A DNA stretch of 64,000 nt from CAZXYS01 sp964645005 (GTDB lineage: Bacteria > Bacteroidota > Ignavibacteria > Kapaibacteriales > UBA2268): positions 51,853-115,852 of the forward strand of contig CAZXYS010000007.1 of assembly GCA_964645005.1 (NCBI GenBank), read 5' to 3'. Shown one piece after another: positions 26,633-36,638 of the stretch. How positions within the stretch are numbered: position 1 is the first letter of the stretch; each line of letters starts with the position of its first letter. The translations under genes were made by a program, and so were the position numbers. The notes under the pieces were generated by a model. The model was not told the DNA's origin. It searched no databases and worked only from the letters and a program-made list of their open reading frames with translations.

Positions 26633-26780
26633 TTAGAGGCTGTCCTAAAAGTCAGAGAATTTCATTCCTGCGAATGTCGAAGATCCTGCTTTAGAAGGGC
26701 AGAAATCTGATGAATACTGCATTTTAGCTGCTCTCAGAGTGATATTTATCGAGATTTCGTCCTTATAAAACAGCCTCTAA
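26633..26780. mobile_element. MITE-like element, 148 bp
   Basis: The ends TTAGAGGCTGT (26633-26643) and ACAGCCTCTAA (26770-26780) are perfect 11-bp inverted repeats. Less exact pairing continues inward (CCTAAAAG against CTTATAAA). TA dinucleotides flank GAGGC/GCCTC, as expected for an element inserted at TA. It encodes no protein. Related ends occur at 13465 and 47295-47457. It lies directly after the disrupted S41 gene. Confidence 0.65.
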
Positions 26781-26797
26781 GTAATTAATTTAAAATT

Positions 26798-29191
26798 TCA
26801 CCTCGGCAGATCATCTTCCCTATCTGCCTCTCCCCCATCTTTCCTGAATACCGCAAACAAACCAACCGCCACAATTATCGAAATTATCGTTATCCATTTC
26901 CCTGTGGAATAAGCTGCGGATTGATACTTCATCTTGACTGTATGCTTTCCTGCAGGTACTTCCACTGCCCGCTGCGAGTAATTTGACCTGTGTATTTTTG
27001 TTTTTTCACCGTCGATATATGCTTTCCATGCAGGATAGTACACCTCGCTGAAGCACAGTATCCCCGCCTTATCCGTTTCCACTTCGTAGATCATTTCATT
27101 TGCCGAATATTCTTCGCATTCAACTTTCAAATTGGCAATAGTCGAAACGCTTGCCGACAGATTCACCTCCGGTTGTTCTTCAAGCAGGACAGTTCTCGAA
27201 TAATCGACAGCATTATTCCGCATAAAATTTTCCGTTCGATCTGCAGGTACAACTTTTGCGTTATAGCACATCCATGCCCGCGGACGGTAGTTCTGCCTTT
27301 CACGGAATCTCGCTCCACCGGATCTTCTATCTACCATGATCTCATATCTAACATTATTAAGCGCATTTACTTCACCCCGGGAATTAAGCGGGGGCTGCAC
27401 GCGCTCAAGGATAAGCGGATTATAACCCTCGACGAGCATAATCCGGTCGATCAAACCCAGATTTCGCTGCATCGCCATATATCGCGGCTTGTATGTGCGC
27501 ATATTCACACGGAAAATCTCTTCCGGCGGATTGGGCTTCAAAGTGGATTTTAACTGCTGATCAATTTTGTAGCTTTCTTCGGGATTTTTGGGGCTGTCAT
27601 TGAAATCACCGCCTGCGAAATTAAGATCGAATATTGCCAAAATTATCAATATAACGCCCGATACGAACGGCTGGAATATGCCTCGAATTGTCAGGATAAC
27701 TACTATCGCAATTAAAATCATAAATATCAATGAAGCCGCGCCGAAGCTCTGAATTTCCGAAGTTATCTGCCCTGGTGTACCGAAGCCGGATAGTACCGCG
27801 CCGGAAGCAGCGAGAAATGCTAAAAGCAGGAATATGCCTGTGATTATGAGGAATTTCATCATAAGATTCCTGCCGCCCTGCCAGAGAGAATCGAAACCAA
27901 AACCAGCGAATATACTTAAAGCAAAGACTGTGTAGAAGATCATCCTCGCCGGATTACGGAATTGGTCAAAAAATGGCAGATTGTGGAATATTGGAAAAAT
28001 AAAACTGTTTGCGCCCAGCGCGAAAAAAATTCCGAAAACAGCAGCAAATGTGAGGAAGGCGCCCTGTCTGGTACGGATTTTCATCACTGCGCCTAATATT
28101 CCCAGAATCAACGCCGCTAAACCCACATAAAATGCCGTTTCCCAGTAGTAATAATATGGGGCGCGCTGTTCTCTATTTGCTGCAGGATCTTCATAAGTCA
28201 AATAAAATGGCGCGGATTGTTCTTGAGAGCCATTGACAAAGCCGAAAACTTTCGGAACAATCGCGGTGTATAGCTGTTTTACTTCCAGCGAGCCTTCGGA
28301 TGCTTTTTCGTAAGTCATTTCGGCTCTTTGGGATCGGTCGGCGAGTTCCTGAGATGGTAAATATTGTATGCAGAAAATGCCAGCGCCTATCAGCACAGGC
28401 AGGATCGAAGCTATTACGAGCTTGACAATTCCGCCGCCGCCCAGTTCCTTATTTTTTATTCCGGCGATCAAATACCAGATAAACATCACACCGAGGAAGA
28501 AAGCCTCGTAGAGCGTCATCTGCGGATGTCCGGAAAGCATTGATATTCCTAAAAACAGCCCCGCAAGCGATGCGAATTTTATGCTCTGCCGGACGATACC
28601 TTTATAAAAAAAATGTACTACCAGCGGGAACCAAGCGAGATGATAGACTATCATGGGGTGGATGACATGACAGACCATTATCAAAGAAAATGCGTAAGAA
28701 ACAGCGCCGATTACAGCGCCAAGAGAACTTATCTTCCATCCCCTCGCTAAGATATAAAATGTCAATTGCGCTATAAAAAAGTGAAAAATGATCATTAATT
28801 GAAGCGCTGCTACGGGCAGCTTGCCATCAGGCTCGGTGAAGAAGCTCAGCACCCGATTGAAAGGATAGAAAAAGCCGACCTGCAAATCCGCGAGGAAGGG
28901 CATTCCCGAAAAAGTATAGGGATTCCAGAATGGGATGTTACCGTCGGCAAATTCGCTGGCGGCATAGGATTGCGTTGGATAAACATATTCCGTGAAGTCT
29001 TCCCAGAAGAAGGCTTCGCCGGTTATCTGATCCCAGAAAAATATCGAACTGGTAATCAGGAAAAATACCGCTGCAATCCAAATCGACAAATTCTTCGGCG
29101 GATTGATGGTTTTCTTCGGTTTTGTCGTTGTTTTCGACTGTTTTGTTTGCATTTTTCTTTTGACTTGTGATTTTTTAGGTTTTTTGCTCAT
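26798..29191 (-). CDS. YfhO-family multi-pass membrane protein
   Basis: The protein of 797 residues has a Lys-rich cytoplasmic head (MSKKPKKSQVKRKMQTKQSK). About 12-14 membrane segments follow, with the typical YfhO loop WNPYTFSGMPFLADLQVGFF. A soluble C-terminal domain precedes a last membrane segment (YYPAWKAYIDGEKTKIHRSN then ITIISIIVAVGLFAVF). YfhO proteins are GT-C-like and in Firmicutes help glycosylate lipoteichoic acid; here a surface-glycan role is inferred. I chose ATG 29191 over the upstream TTG at 29236, which would overlap the methyltransferase stop by 20 nt. The pair is probably one operon. Confidence 0.87.
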   Translation of the reverse strand: MSKKPKKSQVKRKMQTKQSKTTTKPKKTINPPKNLSIWIAAVFFLITSSIFFWDQITGEAFFWEDFTEYVYPTQSYAASEFADGNIPFWNPYTFSGMPFLADLQVGFFYPFNRVLSFFTEPDGKLPVAALQLMIIFHFFIAQLTFYILARGWKISSLGAVIGAVSYAFSLIMVCHVIHPMIVYHLAWFPLVVHFFYKGIVRQSIKFASLAGLFLGISMLSGHPQMTLYEAFFLGVMFIWYLIAGIKNKELGGGGIVKLVIASILPVLIGAGIFCIQYLPSQELADRSQRAEMTYEKASEGSLEVKQLYTAIVPKVFGFVNGSQEQSAPFYLTYEDPAANREQRAPYYYYWETAFYVGLAALILGILGAVMKIRTRQGAFLTFAAVFGIFFALGANSFIFPIFHNLPFFDQFRNPARMIFYTVFALSIFAGFGFDSLWQGGRNLMMKFLIITGIFLLLAFLAASGAVLSGFGTPGQITSEIQSFGAASLIFMILIAIVVILTIRGIFQPFVSGVILIILAIFDLNFAGGDFNDSPKNPEESYKIDQQLKSTLKPNPPEEIFRVNMRTYKPRYMAMQRNLGLIDRIMLVEGYNPLILERVQPPLNSRGEVNALNNVRYEIMVDRRSGGARFRERQNYRPRAWMCYNAKVVPADRTENFMRNNAVDYSRTVLLEEQPEVNLSASVSTIANLKVECEEYSANEMIYEVETDKAGILCFSEVYYPAWKAYIDGEKTKIHRSNYSQRAVEVPAGKHTVKMKYQSAAYSTGKWITIISIIVAVGLFAVFRKDGGEADREDDLPR

Positions 29192-29216
29192 AATCACTGG
29201 AAATTTTATTTGAAAA

Positions 29217-29948
29217 TTACTTTTTTCCAATTGCAATTATTGATATGCCAAATGGCATAGATATAGACGGTAAAATTTTCCTCTCAGCCAAGAAAATTTT
29301 ACGGAATAACTTATCCATAAAAGGAGATACATTATCCACAGGTTCATGCTCAACCTTATTTGAGGGTGTTAACTTTTCAGCAAATCTCTTCAATACTGCC
29401 GGCGGAAATAAAAAAGTATTGAAATACGAAGAATATGCAATGCTAAAACCTGCACTTATCAATAATCTATTAAATCTTGCCCTGGTATATCTCCTATAAT
29501 GCATATGTTGAACATCATGTTCACTCCACAACCACTGGTATGCCGGAACAGTAGCTATAACATAACCCCCTGGAGGTAATATTTCATAAGCTTCTCTGAC
29601 TACCCCGGCGTCATCTTCGATGTGCTCAACAACATCCAGCATTGTTATAGCCTGCACATTCCATTCATCTTTAGGAAATTCATCCGGATTACATTTATAC
29701 AGATTTTGAAGTCCCCGTTCCCGGCAATATTCAAGTGCCAATTCGGAATTGTCCAATCCAATGACATTGTACTTTTCAGCCAGTATTTTCGAAAAGCCGC
29801 CGGTTCCGCAGCCTACATCCAGAAAATCCACGCCCTCGGTAAGGTCGCATTTTTTATTAATTAGTTCATATACGATCCTGTTCCTCGCTACGAACCACCA
29901 ATAACTGTCTTCCAATTTATAATTTGTATGGTATACTATTTCCTGCAT
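29217..29948 (-). CDS. Class I SAM-dependent methyltransferase
   Basis: The 243-residue protein has a Rossmann methyltransferase core: motif I FLDVGCGTGGFSKIL, motif II VIGLDNSELALEYC, and motif IV ITMLDVVEHIEDDA followed by LPPGGYVIATVPAY. A conserved YWWFVARNRIV segment near the N-terminus is common in surface-polysaccharide or lipid methyltransferases. It is immediately upstream of the YfhO gene on the same strand, which supports action on a membrane-linked glycan or lipid carrier. The substrate is not known. Confidence 0.9.
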   Translation of the reverse strand: MQEIVYHTNYKLEDSYWWFVARNRIVYELINKKCDLTEGVDFLDVGCGTGGFSKILAEKYNVIGLDNSELALEYCRERGLQNLYKCNPDEFPKDEWNVQAITMLDVVEHIEDDAGVVREAYEILPPGGYVIATVPAYQWLWSEHDVQHMHYRRYTRARFNRLLISAGFSIAYSSYFNTFLFPPAVLKRFAEKLTPSNKVEHEPVDNVSPFMDKLFRKIFLAERKILPSISMPFGISIIAIGKK

Positions 29949-30107
29949 TATATTTAATTAAAGAATTAATATGTTTAAAAAATTAAATTAGTTGATAAAA
30001 AGAATTTATGCAAATTTAGCAAATATTTCGGGCGAAATCATAAATTAAGTTGTCAGCAAAATCGTTAATCTCTTTTGGAACTGGAAAATAAAATCACTGA
30101 GGCAGAT

Positions 30108-30560
30108 ATGAATCTAGAAGAGAAAGTAAACGAAGAACTGAAGAAAGCAGTTCGGTCAGGAGATAAAACAAGGTTGGAAACATTTCGCTCGTTGAGAGCG
30201 GGGATAATCGAATTCAACAAAAGCGGCGCAGGTCGCGACATGAATGAAGAAGACGAGATGAAGATCTTGAACGGCGCCGCCAAGCAAAGACGCGACGCTA
30301 TTGCTCTTTACGAAAAAGGAGGAAGATACGAGCTCGCTGATAAGGAAAGGCAGGAACTTGAGATTATACAGGAATTTCTGCCAAAGCAGCTTAGCGAAGA
30401 AGAGATAACTGAAATCGCTAAGCAGAAGATCGAAGAGATCGGCGCTTCCGATATGCAGGATATGGGCAAAGTAATGGGAGTTATTATGAAAGAGTTGAAG
30501 GGACAGGCTGAAGGTTCCACCGTACAGAAAATTGTAAGAGAATTACTCGGATCGCAGTAA
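30108..30560 (+). CDS. GatB/YqeY domain protein
   Basis: The 150-residue all-helical protein starts at ATG 30108 (MNLEEKVNEELKKAVRSGDK) behind GAGGCAG. It is of the YqeY family, which shares the tail domain of the GatB amidotransferase subunit. Conserved blocks are KTRLETFRSLRAGIIEF, RRDAIALYEKGGR, EIIQEFLPKQLSEEEI and MGKVMGVIMKELKGQAEGST. It may have a tRNA-linked role, but this is not settled. It is 2 bp upstream of mutS2, so the two are co-transcribed. Confidence 0.93.
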   Translation: MNLEEKVNEELKKAVRSGDKTRLETFRSLRAGIIEFNKSGAGRDMNEEDEMKILNGAAKQRRDAIALYEKGGRYELADKERQELEIIQEFLPKQLSEEEITEIAKQKIEEIGASDMQDMGKVMGVIMKELKGQAEGSTVQKIVRELLGSQ

Positions 30561-30562
30561 AT

Positions 30563-32944
30563 ATGCCCGAAGTCGGATCGAGAGATGAAATACAAATTAC
30601 GGAAGATGCTCTTCGCGAGATTGAGTTCGGAGAGGCACTTAACAAGATAAAGAAGAAATGTATTTCTGAGCCGGGCAAAGAGATAATTTTAGCACTGAAG
30701 CCATCCCAGGAGGCATTCTGGCTCCGTAGAGAGCATGAACTGATCGGCGAGATGACTTCTCTGCTCATCGAGGAGCGTGAGGTACCGCTCGAAAATGTAT
30801 CCGACGTACGCGAGAAGATCAGGAAAAGTCTCGTGGAAGGAGCCGTACTTAACTCTACTGACCTTCTCGAGGTTCGCGATAATATCCGTACTTCCCGCCT
30901 CTTAAGAAAATTTTTCACCGAAAGAAAAGATAAATACCCCGCGCTGGCAGAGGAAACAGCCAATCTGCATCACAATCTTATTCTTGAAAAACACATTGCC
31001 GACGCAATCGACGATACCGGCGAAGTGAAGAATAATGCTTCCCGCGAGCTTGCCCGCATTCGCCGGTCGATTTTCGATAAATCGAATAAGCTGCGTGCGA
31101 GACTGGATAAAATACTAAAGCAGGTCGTCGAGGATGACTATGCTCAGGAGGATTTCTTTTCATTGCGGGAAGGTCGCTTTGTCCTGCCGGTGAAAGCCGA
31201 GCATAAACGGCATATTTCGGGGATTATTCATGGTGTGTCGCAGACTGGACAGACGGTATTTCTTGAGCCGTCCGAAATAATCGAGATGAATAATGAGCTT
31301 TCCCTGCTCAGAAATGAGGAAAACCGCGAAATATACAGGATTTTATCGAATCTCACCGGCGAACTAGGCGATGAAGCTCATCAATTCCTGACAACTGTGG
31401 ATATTATCGGTCATCTGGATTCGATTATAGCTCGCGCAAGATATGCCCTGGATTTCGGAGGTATACAGCCTGAAATTCTCGAATCGAAGGAGATTTTCCT
31501 GAAGGATATTCGTCATCCGCTGCTTGTTCATGCGAAGGGCAAGGAAAAAGTCGTCCCCTTAAGCATCGAATTTGATGAGAAGAAGCGCGGGCATCTGGTC
31601 TCGGGACCCAATGCCGGCGGTAAGACGGTAGCTTTGAAGAGTATCGGTCTTAATGTGGCGATGGCTCTCAGCGGGATATTCCCTCTCGGCGAATGCAAAA
31701 CCGGCTACAGGACAATATTTTCATCAATCGGCGATCATCAGTCGATTGAGCATGATTTGAGTACGTTTAGCTCACAAATTGTTCAGATCAGGGATATTCT
31801 GCAAAATTGTACACCAGAGGCTCTGATACTGATTGATGAGATTGGCTCGGGCACTGATCCCGAGGAAGGCTCTGCTCTTGCTGCGGGAATTATGGATACT
31901 TTGATTAATCTCAATGTCTTTTTTGTGGCGACGACGCATCAATCCTCGCTCAAGACCTATGCACTTAACAGGGAAGAGATAGAAAACGCCTCGCTCGAAT
32001 TCGACGAAGAAAAACTGACGCCGACGTATAAATTCCTCTCGGGGCTGCCCGGCAACAGCTATGCTTTTATTCTGGCGGAAACTTACGGGCTGAGTCCGCT
32101 GGTACTTGAACGAGCTAAAAATTATCTGAGCAGGAAACAAAAAGAGCTCGAAGAAAGCATCTCTATCATGCAGAGATACCGCCGCGAAGCTGAAAATCTA
32201 AGGCAGGATGCAGAAAAAGAGAAATCGCAGGCAGAGAAAACCCGGCAGAAATACGAAACAAAATTCGACGATATAAAGAAGAAGCGCAGTGAATACATCG
32301 ATCAGGCGAAGAAGGAAGCCTCGGACATTGTCAGTAATGCCAATGCTTTGATAGAAAATACAATCCGCGAGATCCGCGAAGAGAAGAAACCGGTTTCCGA
32401 TATCAAGAAAGATTTTTCAAGGAAAAAAGAAGATCTTTCGCAAAAAGCCAGTGAAGTATACAAAAAAGAGGAAGAAGCCGAAGAGGAACCTGTAGAACAG
32501 GGCGAACTGGCGGTTGGCGACAACGTTTCGATTGAGGATTCTTCTTCTGTGGGAACTATAATTGACATCGATAGAAAGAATGACAAGGCAAGAGTCGATG
32601 TCAATGGAATGAAATTTACGATGGATCTCGACAAGCTCACAAGGAAAAAGAAAGAAAAATCAAAGAAGAAGCAGAGTTTTGCCGATTATATAAAGTATGA
32701 TACAAAGTCCAGCATCGATCTTCGCGGTATGAGAGCCGATGAAGCTATCCGCGAGCTTGAGGATTATCTCAGCGATGCTGTGATGAGTAATAATCTGGAT
32801 CAGGTTTCGATTATTCACGGCAAGGGCACGGGCACTCTGCGTCAGGCTGTGCATGATTTTCTGAAAGATCATCATGCGATTAGATCATATCGGCTTGGCG
32901 CCATTGAAGAGGGAGGCTCGGGTGTTACCATTGTGGAACTATAA
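30563..32944 (+). CDS. mutS2: Endonuclease MutS2
   Basis: The 793-residue protein has the MutS core without the mismatch-binding domain I. The ATPase has Walker A SGPNAGGKTVALKS, Walker B EALILIDEIGSGTDPEEGSA and THQSSLK. A long charged coiled coil spans residues ~520-640. The C-terminal Smr nuclease domain has SIDLRGMRADEA and IIHGKGTGTLR. MutS2 proteins suppress recombination and, in some bacteria, act on collided ribosomes. It is paired with a YqeY gene upstream. Its last bases overlap a transposase remnant on the other strand. Confidence 0.96.
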   Translation: MPEVGSRDEIQITEDALREIEFGEALNKIKKKCISEPGKEIILALKPSQEAFWLRREHELIGEMTSLLIEEREVPLENVSDVREKIRKSLVEGAVLNSTDLLEVRDNIRTSRLLRKFFTERKDKYPALAEETANLHHNLILEKHIADAIDDTGEVKNNASRELARIRRSIFDKSNKLRARLDKILKQVVEDDYAQEDFFSLREGRFVLPVKAEHKRHISGIIHGVSQTGQTVFLEPSEIIEMNNELSLLRNEENREIYRILSNLTGELGDEAHQFLTTVDIIGHLDSIIARARYALDFGGIQPEILESKEIFLKDIRHPLLVHAKGKEKVVPLSIEFDEKKRGHLVSGPNAGGKTVALKSIGLNVAMALSGIFPLGECKTGYRTIFSSIGDHQSIEHDLSTFSSQIVQIRDILQNCTPEALILIDEIGSGTDPEEGSALAAGIMDTLINLNVFFVATTHQSSLKTYALNREEIENASLEFDEEKLTPTYKFLSGLPGNSYAFILAETYGLSPLVLERAKNYLSRKQKELEESISIMQRYRREAENLRQDAEKEKSQAEKTRQKYETKFDDIKKKRSEYIDQAKKEASDIVSNANALIENTIREIREEKKPVSDIKKDFSRKKEDLSQKASEVYKKEEEAEEEPVEQGELAVGDNVSIEDSSSVGTIIDIDRKNDKARVDVNGMKFTMDLDKLTRKKKEKSKKKQSFADYIKYDTKSSIDLRGMRADEAIRELEDYLSDAVMSNNLDQVSIIHGKGTGTLRQAVHDFLKDHHAIRSYRLGAIEEGGSGVTIVEL

Positions 32945-32975
32945 GAAAATTAACTGCTATCGAGTCAGATTTCTT

Positions 32976-33155
32976 TTCGCCGGAAAGCTCAAGAAAATAC
33001 CGACCTATAGTTCTCAAAGTCTTTTTGGAATAATTTTCGGCTTTGCCGAGATTATATAAAGTTCTGTGTTTAGATTTTCCTGAGTCGTCACGACAACTTT
33101 CGACTATTCTGAGGTAAGTACCGCTTGCTTTTCTCTCTTTCCGTAAGAATGCCAT
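32976..33155 (-). pseudogene. N-terminal stub of an IS1634-type transposase
   Basis: An ATG at 33155 opens MAFLRKERKASGTYLRIVES, followed by KSKHRTLYNLGKAENYSK. This is the standard beginning of IS1634/IS4-superfamily transposases. Homology fades after about 60 residues, and the frame then runs into the antisense of the mutS2 3' end, stopping at 32925. The catalytic DDE domain is missing, so it is a remnant. Confidence 0.75.
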
Positions 33156-33515
33156 TGTCCACCTTGATTTTTAAACAAAATAAAGAATAAAAGGTTATTG
33201 CGCAAGCGTATTATTGCACTACAGATTTTGAGATTTTCAAAATTTTGAACGAAAAATCAATGACTTACGACAATTTTTTGCAGATAAGCGTCAAAGTCAA
33301 GAAGATAATCAAAGCACAGCTTTTCAGAACCATGCTTCCCAAATACAATTTGTGAAGCAGAACTACACACATCTATTATCACACTCACTAATTAGCACTA
33401 TCACTCGACCCCTAAAGTTGTACCTTGCTCTTATAATCAGTGAAATCAGAATAATCAGCTCAAATCAGAAGTTCAGACCTCAAATTCTCAATTTAAAATT
33501 TAAAACTTAGAACTC
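33156..33515. other. Gene-free spacer, 360 bp
   Basis: I see no gene, strong hairpin or transposon end here. The last 90 bp include low-complexity tracts such as AATTTAAAATTTAAAACTTA near the valS stop. It may contain decayed IS sequence adjoining the transposase stub. Confidence 0.4.
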
Positions 33516-36230
33516 TCAATCCAGGTCGCTCAAATTCTTCTTCACCTTCTCCAGCGAGACCTTCATACTCTCCAGCTTCTCGCGTTCGTAGGTGACAACA
33601 TTCTCAGGTGCATTCCGGACAAATTTCTCGTTATCCAGCTTCTTCTCCGAGCCTTTGATATTATTTTGCAGGCGGGCAATCTCTTTCTCCATGCGTTCCT
33701 TCTCTTTCTCGATGTCGATAGCGCCTTCGAGCCGCAGGAAAATCTCGACTTCGCGCACCACCGACGCAAGCGAGGACTTCGGCTTCACCGCATTCTTCTC
33801 GACGGCGGCCTCCGAGCAGCTACCCAGTGATTTTATCACCTCCGCCTGATCCCGGATATAGTGCAGCGTTTCGTCATTTTTAGGCGATATCACCACCGGC
33901 AGCTTCTCCGACGGCGGCACCGAACTCGCCGCACGCAGACTGCGTATCTCCTCGACGATCTTCTGCACATGCGTAAACTTCGACTCAATTTCCTTGATGA
34001 TCTTTGTCTCATCAGCTTCCGGCGCCCGCTGCAAACCGATGCTCTCATCTTCCGGGCGGTCATCGACCAGGTGCCAGATCTCTTCCGTCAGGAAGGGCAT
34101 TACCGGGTGCAGCAGCTTCAGTATTCCGTCGAACATCTCGAATGCGAACCGCATCAGCGCCTGATTATAAGCTGCCTTCGAATTATCCTGCGTCTGCACC
34201 TTGAGAATTTCCACGTACCAGTCGCAGAAATCGCTCCGGATAAACTCGTAAAGCACTTTCGAATATTCATTAACCCTGTAATTATCAAGCGCCGTATCCA
34301 GCCTGCGAATCGTCGAATTATAACGCGACAGGATCCACTTATCCGCAAAGCTCATCTCGCTCTCATCGAGCGTTTTATCCTCGCAATCGGGGCACACATC
34401 CGGCAGGTTTACCATATCCCGCTTCATCATCAGGAACCTGCCTGCATTCCACACCTTATTCCCGAAATTCCTGCCTATCTCCATCGCAGGAATATCCTGA
34501 TTCTTAACATCAACTTCCATCCGAATATCCTGCCCCAGCGGCGACAGATAGATAATAGTGAAGCGCACGGCATCCGCCCCGTACTTATCAATAATATTCA
34601 GCGGATCCGGCGAGTTACCCAGCGACTTCGACAGCTTCCTGCCGAGCCCGTCACGTATCGTCGAAGTAAAATAAACATCCTTAAACGGAATCTCACCTTT
34701 AAATTTCGTCGCCGCCATAATCATGCGCGCCGCCCAGAAAAAGATAATGTCCGGCGCAGTCACCAGCAGATCAGTCGGCAGGAATTTCTCAAGGTCATCG
34801 GTAGTTTCCGTTTCGCCGTCGTAGAGCCATTTCATTGTTGTCATGGGCCACAGCCACGACGAGAACCACGTATCGAGCACATCCTCATCCTGCCTGAGAT
34901 TATCATTTTCCGCAAGTCCCAGCTTCTGCCGCGCTTCCTCTCCATATCGGGCGGCAGTGTAATTGCCATCGTCTGTGTAGAAAACCGGGATGCGATGTCC
35001 CCACCACAACTGCCGTGAGATGCACCAGTCGCGGATATTATTCATCCAGTGTTCGTAGGTTTTTACCCAGTGGTCAGGATAGAACTTGACTTTTTCATCC
35101 TTCACCACTTCCAGAGCCATTTCCGCAAGCGGCTTCATCTTCACAAACCACTGATCGCTGAGAATAGGCTCCACCGGCTCACCCCCGCGATACGAGAACC
35201 CGACCTTATGCGGATAATCTTCCGTCTTCTCGATAAGGTCATTCTCTCTAAGCTTTTCCGTAATTTTCTTCCGCGCTTCGTATCTCTCCAGCCCGTTGAA
35301 CTCACCCGTCTTCTCATTGAGCGTTCCGTCCGGGTTTATAGTATTGATTATCTCCAGCCCATGCCGCCCGCCGACCTGGAAGTCATTCGGATCGTGCGCC
35401 GGCGTTATCTTCACACAGCCCGTACCGAACTCGGGATCGGCATGCTCATCGGCGATAACGGGCACTTCCCTGTTCACCACAGGCACGATCACCGTTTTCC
35501 CGATCTTATCCTTAAATCTCTCATCATTGGGATTCACCGCCACGGCAATATCCCCAAAGATAGTCTCCGTCCTCACGGTCGATATTCTCAGATATTCATC
35601 ACTATCATTGAAATAATATTTCAGCGTATAGAGTTCTTCCTTAATTTCGCGGTATTCCACTTCTTCATCGGAAAGTGCAGTCATACCCAGCGGCGACCAG
35701 TTTATTATCCGCTTCCCGCGATATATCAGCCCTTCATCGAAAAGCCGTATGAAAACTTCGCGCACCGCATTGGAAGCCGACTCGTCCATCGTAAACAGCG
35801 TCCTGTCCCAATCGCAGGAAACTCCCAGCTTCCGTAATTGTTTCAGGATAATACCGCCGTACTTCTCGCGCCACTCCCAGACTTTCTCAACGAACTTCTC
35901 CCTGCCGAGATCATACTTCGTTTTACCTTCCTCACGCAGCATAGCTTCGACTTTAGTCTGCGTCGCGATGCCCGCATGGTCGGTACCGGGAAACCAGCAG
36001 CTTTCGTAACCCTGCATCCTTTTCCGCCGGATATACAGATCCTGCAGGGTAATATTCAGCACATGCCCGAAGTGCAGTATCCCCGTCACATTCGGCGGCG
36101 GCATCAGGATACCGTAAGCCGGTTTCTCCGACTTATTATCCGCCTTGAAAATGCCGGATTTCTGCCATTTATCGTACCATTTTATTTCTGCGTCACCCGG
36201 TTGATAAGCCTTGGGATATTCTTTCTTCAT
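33516..36230 (-). CDS. valS: Valine--tRNA ligase
   Basis: The 904-residue class I synthetase has the HIGH-type motif PPPNVTGILHFGHVL and the KMSKS-type motif GRKLSKSLGNSPDPL. It also has a CP1 editing domain (FGTGCVKITPAHDPNDFQ), an anticodon-binding region (WDR/WYVEILK) and a C-terminal coiled coil of about 70 residues typical of ValRS. I chose ATG 36230 (MKKEYPKAYQPGDAEIKWYD) because GGAAGG lies just upstream; the earlier ATG at 36254 has no RBS. It stands alone on its strand. Confidence 0.97.
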   Translation of the reverse strand: MKKEYPKAYQPGDAEIKWYDKWQKSGIFKADNKSEKPAYGILMPPPNVTGILHFGHVLNITLQDLYIRRKRMQGYESCWFPGTDHAGIATQTKVEAMLREEGKTKYDLGREKFVEKVWEWREKYGGIILKQLRKLGVSCDWDRTLFTMDESASNAVREVFIRLFDEGLIYRGKRIINWSPLGMTALSDEEVEYREIKEELYTLKYYFNDSDEYLRISTVRTETIFGDIAVAVNPNDERFKDKIGKTVIVPVVNREVPVIADEHADPEFGTGCVKITPAHDPNDFQVGGRHGLEIINTINPDGTLNEKTGEFNGLERYEARKKITEKLRENDLIEKTEDYPHKVGFSYRGGEPVEPILSDQWFVKMKPLAEMALEVVKDEKVKFYPDHWVKTYEHWMNNIRDWCISRQLWWGHRIPVFYTDDGNYTAARYGEEARQKLGLAENDNLRQDEDVLDTWFSSWLWPMTTMKWLYDGETETTDDLEKFLPTDLLVTAPDIIFFWAARMIMAATKFKGEIPFKDVYFTSTIRDGLGRKLSKSLGNSPDPLNIIDKYGADAVRFTIIYLSPLGQDIRMEVDVKNQDIPAMEIGRNFGNKVWNAGRFLMMKRDMVNLPDVCPDCEDKTLDESEMSFADKWILSRYNSTIRRLDTALDNYRVNEYSKVLYEFIRSDFCDWYVEILKVQTQDNSKAAYNQALMRFAFEMFDGILKLLHPVMPFLTEEIWHLVDDRPEDESIGLQRAPEADETKIIKEIESKFTHVQKIVEEIRSLRAASSVPPSEKLPVVISPKNDETLHYIRDQAEVIKSLGSCSEAAVEKNAVKPKSSLASVVREVEIFLRLEGAIDIEKEKERMEKEIARLQNNIKGSEKKLDNEKFVRNAPENVVTYEREKLESMKVSLEKVKKNLSDLD

Positions 36231-36350
36231 TGCGCCTTCCGTTATCCTATACATTTCAAAATTTTACAAACTACAAATTTATGAAATTTTTCATTAAACT
36301 AAGAACGCAGAATTTAGTAAGAAAGTAATACGGGAATATATAATTCTTGT

Positions 36351-36638
36351 TTAAAATTGTATGTAACTTATAAGTGAATCGATCAATCTATCATAATCAG
36401 CATGATTTCCAATCCAAAACCAGTATATGTTATCTCCATCTTTCAATCCTAATACTCTCCAATTTAATCCAATCCGAGCTGAATATATTGGTTCATTACT
36501 ATGTATTTGTTTGAATTGCAAAGATGGATGATAAGGATTATCTTTCCATAATTCGAATGCTTTTTTAGCTTTCTTCTTAATCTTTGAAGGAAGTTTTTTA
36601 AATTGGTCAATAAAATCTTCAGTTATATAAGAAGTCAC
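36351..36638 (-). CDS. RelE/ParE-family toxin
   Basis: The 95-residue protein has the ParE/RelE fold pattern: SYITEDFIDQFKKLPSKIKK, then LWKDNPYHPSLQFKQI, YSARIGLNWRVLGL and the C-terminal YWFWIGNHADYDRLI. This WIGxHxxYD type is typical of type II toxins that act on translation or gyrase; the target here is unknown. Its ATG overlaps the stop of the upstream antitoxin by 4 nt, so translation is coupled. Confidence 0.85.
   Translation of the reverse strand: MTSYITEDFIDQFKKLPSKIKKKAKKAFELWKDNPYHPSLQFKQIHSNEPIYSARIGLNWRVLGLKDGDNIYWFWIGNHADYDRLIDSLISYIQF

Noticed and set aside
29311..29340. Two DnaA-box-like sequences (TTATCCATA and TTATCCACA) 12 bp apart
   Set aside because: They lie inside the coding sequence of the methyltransferase gene and are far from dnaA. 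Two hits in 64 kb of AT-rich DNA are expected by chance, and no AT-rich unwinding region or further boxes are beside them.
33861..35018. Long open frame of 385 codons on the plus strand
   Set aside because: It is antisense to valS and its product is an Arg/His/Ile-rich string typical of shadow frames.
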